Part shown: in pieces, positions 14,069 to 17,114 of the stretch
Layout: every line of letters begins with the position of its first letter
Numbering within the stretch: position 1 is the stretch's first letter
NCBI GenBank assembly: GCA_017858295.1
Contig: JAFMBU010000019.1
Coordinates: 1 to 17,114, forward strand
DNA from: Porticoccaceae bacterium
GTDB taxonomy: Bacteria; Pseudomonadota; Gammaproteobacteria; Pseudomonadales; Porticoccaceae
Length of the DNA: 17,114 nt
Reading direction: 5' to 3'
Notes under the pieces: generated by a model
What the model was told of the DNA's origin: nothing
Database searches by the model: none
What the model saw: only the letters and a program-made list of their open reading frames with translations
Made by a program: the position numbers and the translations under genes

Positions 14069-15109
14069 TTACTCTTTTTCTAAATTTTTCAAACGCCGTG
14101 CAATACTGTCCAACTGAGTGATTCGTACCGCATTTTTTCGCCACTCTCTAGTGTTCATCAGCGGCATGCCAGCAGAGTAGGATCCGGGCTCGGTAATCGA
14201 CTTGGTTACCAGACCGCGAGCCGTCACCTGCACATTGTCACAGATAGTGACATGGCCAACCACGCAGGCGTCGCCAGCCAGAATACAATTGTTGCCTAGG
14301 GTGGCACTGCCCGCAAGGCCGGAATAAGACGCCAGGGCGCAGTTATTACCGATCACCGCGTTGTGAGCAATCTGCACATGATTATCAATAATCACGTGAT
14401 TACCTACACAGGTATTGCCCAGGGCACCGCGATCAATGGTGGTGCAGGCGCCGATTTCAACATGGTCGCCAATTTCAACACCGCCAATCTGATAGATCTT
14501 CTGCCACTGCCCTGCCCCGTTTGGTGCAAAGCCAAATCCATCAGCGCCAATTACCGAACCGCTGTGAACAGTGACATGAGAACCCAGAATAACATCGTGA
14601 TATATGGAAACATTTGGCGCTATACGTGCGTTGTCACCCAACTCTGAGCGGGCACCGATAAAGCTGCCTGCACCCAGATTACTTCCCGCCCCAATCACCG
14701 CGTCCGCTTCAACAACCACATTGGCGGCAATTCTGACATCCGCACCCAAAGTGACCGAATCCGCAATCACTGCTGAGGGATGCACACCGGCCACTGCTTG
14801 AGGCGCACGATCAAACCACTGTGAGATCCGCGCATACCCGAGATAGGGGTTATCGAGAATCAAGGCTGCACCACTATACTGCGCTAACTCGCTACCTTGA
14901 TCTGTCCTCAGATGCTTGGCAGCCATAATCACCGCAGCTGCCTTACAATCCCCTAGCTGACTGCTGTATTTCTCATTGGCAAGAAATGCCAACTCATCGG
15001 GCCCAGCATTCTTTAGAGTATTCAGACCGCTTATGCGCAGGGCGCCATCACCGCGTAACTCGGCACCGAGGAACGCGGCTATTTCAGCGACTGAATAATC
15101 TTCAGGCAT
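14069..15109 (-). CDS. lpxD: UDP-3-O-acylglucosamine N-acyltransferase LpxD
   Basis: This 346-residue enzyme adds the N-linked 3-hydroxyacyl chain, the third lipid A step. An N-terminal uridine-binding domain (residues 1-100, with GPDELAFLANEKY) leads into a left-handed beta-helix of hexapeptide repeats (about 108-300). The catalytic His249 lies in QIAHNAVIG, matching E. coli His239, and His286 in VGHVTIC matches His276. GADGFGFAP at 188-196 is the usual signature. The C-terminal helix runs from NTREWRKNAVRI to LEKE. The ATG at 15107-15109 follows the skp stop by six bases in an AT-rich leader with no Shine-Dalgarno sequence, so translation probably depends on coupling to skp. Confidence 0.96.
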   Translation of the reverse strand: MPEDYSVAEIAAFLGAELRGDGALRISGLNTLKNAGPDELAFLANEKYSSQLGDCKAAAVIMAAKHLRTDQGSELAQYSGAALILDNPYLGYARISQWFDRAPQAVAGVHPSAVIADSVTLGADVRIAANVVVEADAVIGAGSNLGAGSFIGARSELGDNARIAPNVSIYHDVILGSHVTVHSGSVIGADGFGFAPNGAGQWQKIYQIGGVEIGDHVEIGACTTIDRGALGNTCVGNHVIIDNHVQIAHNAVIGNNCALASYSGLAGSATLGNNCILAGDACVVGHVTICDNVQVTARGLVTKSITEPGSYSAGMPLMNTREWRKNAVRITQLDSIARRLKNLEKE

Positions 15110-15115
15110 TAAAAA

Positions 15116-15640
15116 TTATTGCGACTTTTTGTTCAGTCGATCAGCAACCTTAGCGGTCAAGTTGCTTTCAGGAGCGACCGAGAGTACCGAATCAATTTTC
15201 AGCAGTATAGTGACACCCTCTTCCTGAACCACTTCCTGCAGAACTTGCTGAGCCAAGGGGCCAATTTCCTGCATGATCTTCTGCTGCACTTGCTGCTGTT
15301 CAGACTGGATCTTGCGGCCAGCTAATTCAGCGTCAGCTTTAGCGTATTCCATTTTCTTTTGGTGGCCGAGAGCCTGTTCCTGAGACCAGGTCATGCGCTT
15401 GCTTTCAGCTTCTTTAGCCAGCGCCTGGAGATCGGCAGTTGAGCTCTCATACTTAGCTCTGAGGGCAACAAAATCAGCACCGGTCTCAGCTTCCTTAAGG
15501 CGCGCCTGAGCCAGGTTTGAACTAAAAATTGCCCGCGCAATATCGACTACAGCAATCTTATCTGCAGCAACTGCCGCCATAGAAACTGTGCCTGAAAAAC
15601 CCACTACTAATGCTAATACTACTGCTTTCAAATTATACAA
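15116..15640 (-). CDS. skp: Periplasmic outer-membrane protein chaperone Skp (OmpH family)
   Basis: This 174-residue protein has a signal peptide: a short N-region with one lysine, a hydrophobic core (VVLALVVGF), and a probable cut before ADKIAVVD near residue 26. The mature part starts with the Skp/OmpH beta segment DKIAVVDIARAIF, followed by a long charged, glutamine-rich coiled-coil (about 40-135), the chaperone tentacles. It returns to a short beta segment (ILLKIDSVL). Skp holds unfolded outer-membrane proteins on the way to BamA. The start is TTG at 15638-15640, with GGGAG (15648-15652) seven bases upstream; a second TTG three codons later is less well placed. It lies 20 bases after bamA. 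Confidence 0.93.
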   Translation of the reverse strand: MYNLKAVVLALVVGFSGTVSMAAVAADKIAVVDIARAIFSSNLAQARLKEAETGADFVALRAKYESSTADLQALAKEAESKRMTWSQEQALGHQKKMEYAKADAELAGRKIQSEQQQVQQKIMQEIGPLAQQVLQEVVQEEGVTILLKIDSVLSVAPESNLTAKVADRLNKKSQ

Positions 15641-15647
15641 AATGCCT

Positions 15648-15652
15648 CTCCC
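15648..15652 (-). promoter_or_regulatory. Ribosome binding site fixing the skp TTG start
   Basis: On the minus strand this reads GGGAG, followed by AGGCATT and then TTG. It lies in the 20-base gap between the bamA stop and skp. Confidence 0.7.
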
Positions 15653-15660
15653 TACTATTA

Positions 15661-17114
15661 TTAAAATTGATTGCCCAATGAGAACTGAAACACTTCAGTC
15701 TCATCGAAGTCATTTGAATTTAACGGTTTAGCCAAACTAAAGGTGATCGGTCCAAAACCACTTAACCAAGTTGCTCCTATGCCCACAGAGTAGCGTAATT
15801 CTCCTGCATCCGGTTTAAAGCAGTTGGACTGTAACTCGCCACATTTGGTGTTAAAGATATTACCGGCATCGAAAAATAGTGTCGATTGTACGGAGCGCTG
15901 ATCTTTGAGAAACGGCAGTGGGAAAATGATCTCTGCTCCCAGCTCAACTTGTACATTGCCGCCAATTGGATCTGGATCATCGACAAAACCGGTGGTGCAG
16001 GGATTATCGGTATTAAAATTACAGGGCGTGTCACGTGGACCCAGAGTATTTCGTTCAAAGCCGCGCACCGAGCCAAAACCACCGCCATAGAAGTTCTTAA
16101 AGAATGGCATTTGAGTGGTGTCACCATAGGACTCGCCATAACCCAGATCAGCTCTAAGCTTGAGGCTCAAACCGCGATACAAACCGCGAAGGTGCTGAGC
16201 GGAATACGTCATCTTATAGTATTCAAGACCTGATCCAGGCAGTGCTATATCGAAACCAAAGCGCTGCTGAGAACCTCTGGTGGCAAACATACCACGGTTC
16301 AGGGTTGACTGAACCCAGTTGACGTTGGCGTTGACTATGTCGAACTCTGACCCATTGTCACGGACAAAATCGGCAATCTCTTTTGATGCAAAAATACCCG
16401 TTTGCAGATCAAGATTTTCATAACCCAAGCCAAAGCCTATGCGCTGAACTTCTGTTATTGGGTAACTCCAGTTAACCGCCGCCCCGTAAGTGTTAGTAGA
16501 GAAGCTGGCGACATTGATCTCATCGTAATCGGTTTCCCTAGCGAAGAGACTGTAACCGGCGCTGACCCCGTCGACGGTGAAATAGGGCTCGGAGTAGCTG
16601 AAGTTAATCGAGGTCTGATAGGTGCTGCGATTTAAACCTATACCCACCTGCTTGCCAGTACCAAGAAAATTATTTTCGCTGAGGTTGGCACCGAGAATCA
16701 GACCCGTGCCCTGAGCATAGCCGACACTGGCGCCGATGGAGCCTGAGGGCTGCTCTTCAACACTGTAGATCACATCGATCTGGTCGTTGGTGCCGGCAAC
16801 AGGCATATTCTCTACATTGACTTCTTTAAAGAATCCGAGACGCTCCAGTCGAACTTTGGACATTTCGATTAAGGCATTATTTGCCGAACCCGCTTCCATC
16901 TGACGCATCTCTCGACGCAGTACAGAGTCGGCGGTCTTGGTATTACCACGGAACTCAATACGCCTAACGTAGGCACGCATACCTGGCTTAACCAGATAGG
17001 TTATTTTAGCCGTTTTGTCTTCTTCATCGACTTCGGGAAAGCCCTCAACCTCGGCAAAGGTATAGCCTTCGTTGCCCAAGCGACGAGTAATATACTCACT
17101 GGAAGTGGTCATCA
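15661..17114 (-). CDS. bamA: Outer membrane protein assembly factor BamA, C-terminal part (5' end beyond the window)
   Basis: The reading frame runs off the right edge, so only about 484 C-terminal residues are seen; the family is about 760-800 long. BamA is the outer-membrane core that inserts beta-barrel proteins. The visible part begins in the later POTRA region (RRLGNEGYTFAEVEG), includes POTRA5 (RRIEFRGNTKTADSVLRREM), and then the 16-strand barrel. The conserved loop-6 motif VRGFERNTLGPRD is present. The chain ends FQFSLGNQF, with the terminal Phe expected of the beta-signal. Loop 6 holds a Cys pair (CNFNTDNPC) and a later loop another (CGELQSNC). The Met near 17112 is internal, not a start. 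skp and lpxD follow, the usual order. Confidence 0.97.
   Translation of the reverse strand, partial: MTTSSEYITRRLGNEGYTFAEVEGFPEVDEEDKTAKITYLVKPGMRAYVRRIEFRGNTKTADSVLRREMRQMEAGSANNALIEMSKVRLERLGFFKEVNVENMPVAGTNDQIDVIYSVEEQPSGSIGASVGYAQGTGLILGANLSENNFLGTGKQVGIGLNRSTYQTSINFSYSEPYFTVDGVSAGYSLFARETDYDEINVASFSTNTYGAAVNWSYPITEVQRIGFGLGYENLDLQTGIFASKEIADFVRDNGSEFDIVNANVNWVQSTLNRGMFATRGSQQRFGFDIALPGSGLEYYKMTYSAQHLRGLYRGLSLKLRADLGYGESYGDTTQMPFFKNFYGGGFGSVRGFERNTLGPRDTPCNFNTDNPCTTGFVDDPDPIGGNVQVELGAEIIFPLPFLKDQRSVQSTLFFDAGNIFNTKCGELQSNCFKPDAGELRYSVGIGATWLSGFGPITFSLAKPLNSNDFDETEVFQFSLGNQF

Noticed and set aside
14054..14144. Long N-terminal extension of fabZ overlapping lpxD
   Set aside because: FabZ needs none of it; the residues are encoded across the lpxD 3' end and show no family similarity.

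Overview
This is a chromosomal window from a gammaproteobacterium. The minus-strand order bamA-skp-lpxD-fabZ-lpxA-lpxB-rnhB-(KAS III)-dnaE-accA is the classic gammaproteobacterial envelope and lipid A cluster. Protein sequences resemble Pseudomonas and E. coli family members but sit closer to the oligotrophic marine gammaproteobacteria (Cellvibrionales/SAR92-like). That placement is inferred from recalled sequence similarity, not from a search. I see no tRNA, rRNA, CRISPR array, insertion sequence or phage gene, and no gene-free stretch reaches 300 bases.

Left part (1-5045). A plus-strand alanine aminotransferase gene (alaA) converges on a three-gene minus-strand set: epmC (EF-P hydroxylase), a stand-alone 5'-3' exonuclease, and pdxB (vitamin B6 synthesis). 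The 3' ends of alaA and pdxB overlap by 23 bp beside a perfect hairpin. Divergent from epmC, after 178 bp of intergenic DNA, is a plus-strand gene of unknown function (4152-4922). A strong bidirectional terminator (about 4983-5018) separates it from accA.

Right part (5046-17114). All genes are on the minus strand, so transcription enters from the right edge. The order is bamA (cut by the window edge), skp, lpxD, fabZ, lpxA, lpxB, rnhB, a FabH-like ketoacyl synthase III, dnaE and accA. Spacing is tight (GTGA overlaps at fabZ/lpxA and lpxB/rnhB; gaps of 3-20 nt elsewhere), apart from fabZ (depending on its start) and the gaps before the ketoacyl synthase (127 nt) and accA (152 nt). The genes join outer-membrane protein assembly (BamA, Skp), lipid A synthesis (LpxD, LpxA, LpxB), fatty acid synthesis (FabZ, KAS III, AccA) and replication (DnaE, RNase HII).

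The main oddities are: dnaE has no canonical start codon at its conserved N-terminus, and an ATA codon sits exactly where the Met should be; TTG and GTG starts are unusually common; a ketoacyl synthase III is inserted between rnhB and dnaE; LpxA carries Pro at the acyl-chain ruler position; and the unknown protein at 4152-4922 appears to contain an internal duplication. I found no clearly new multi-gene system; most of the window is conserved housekeeping.
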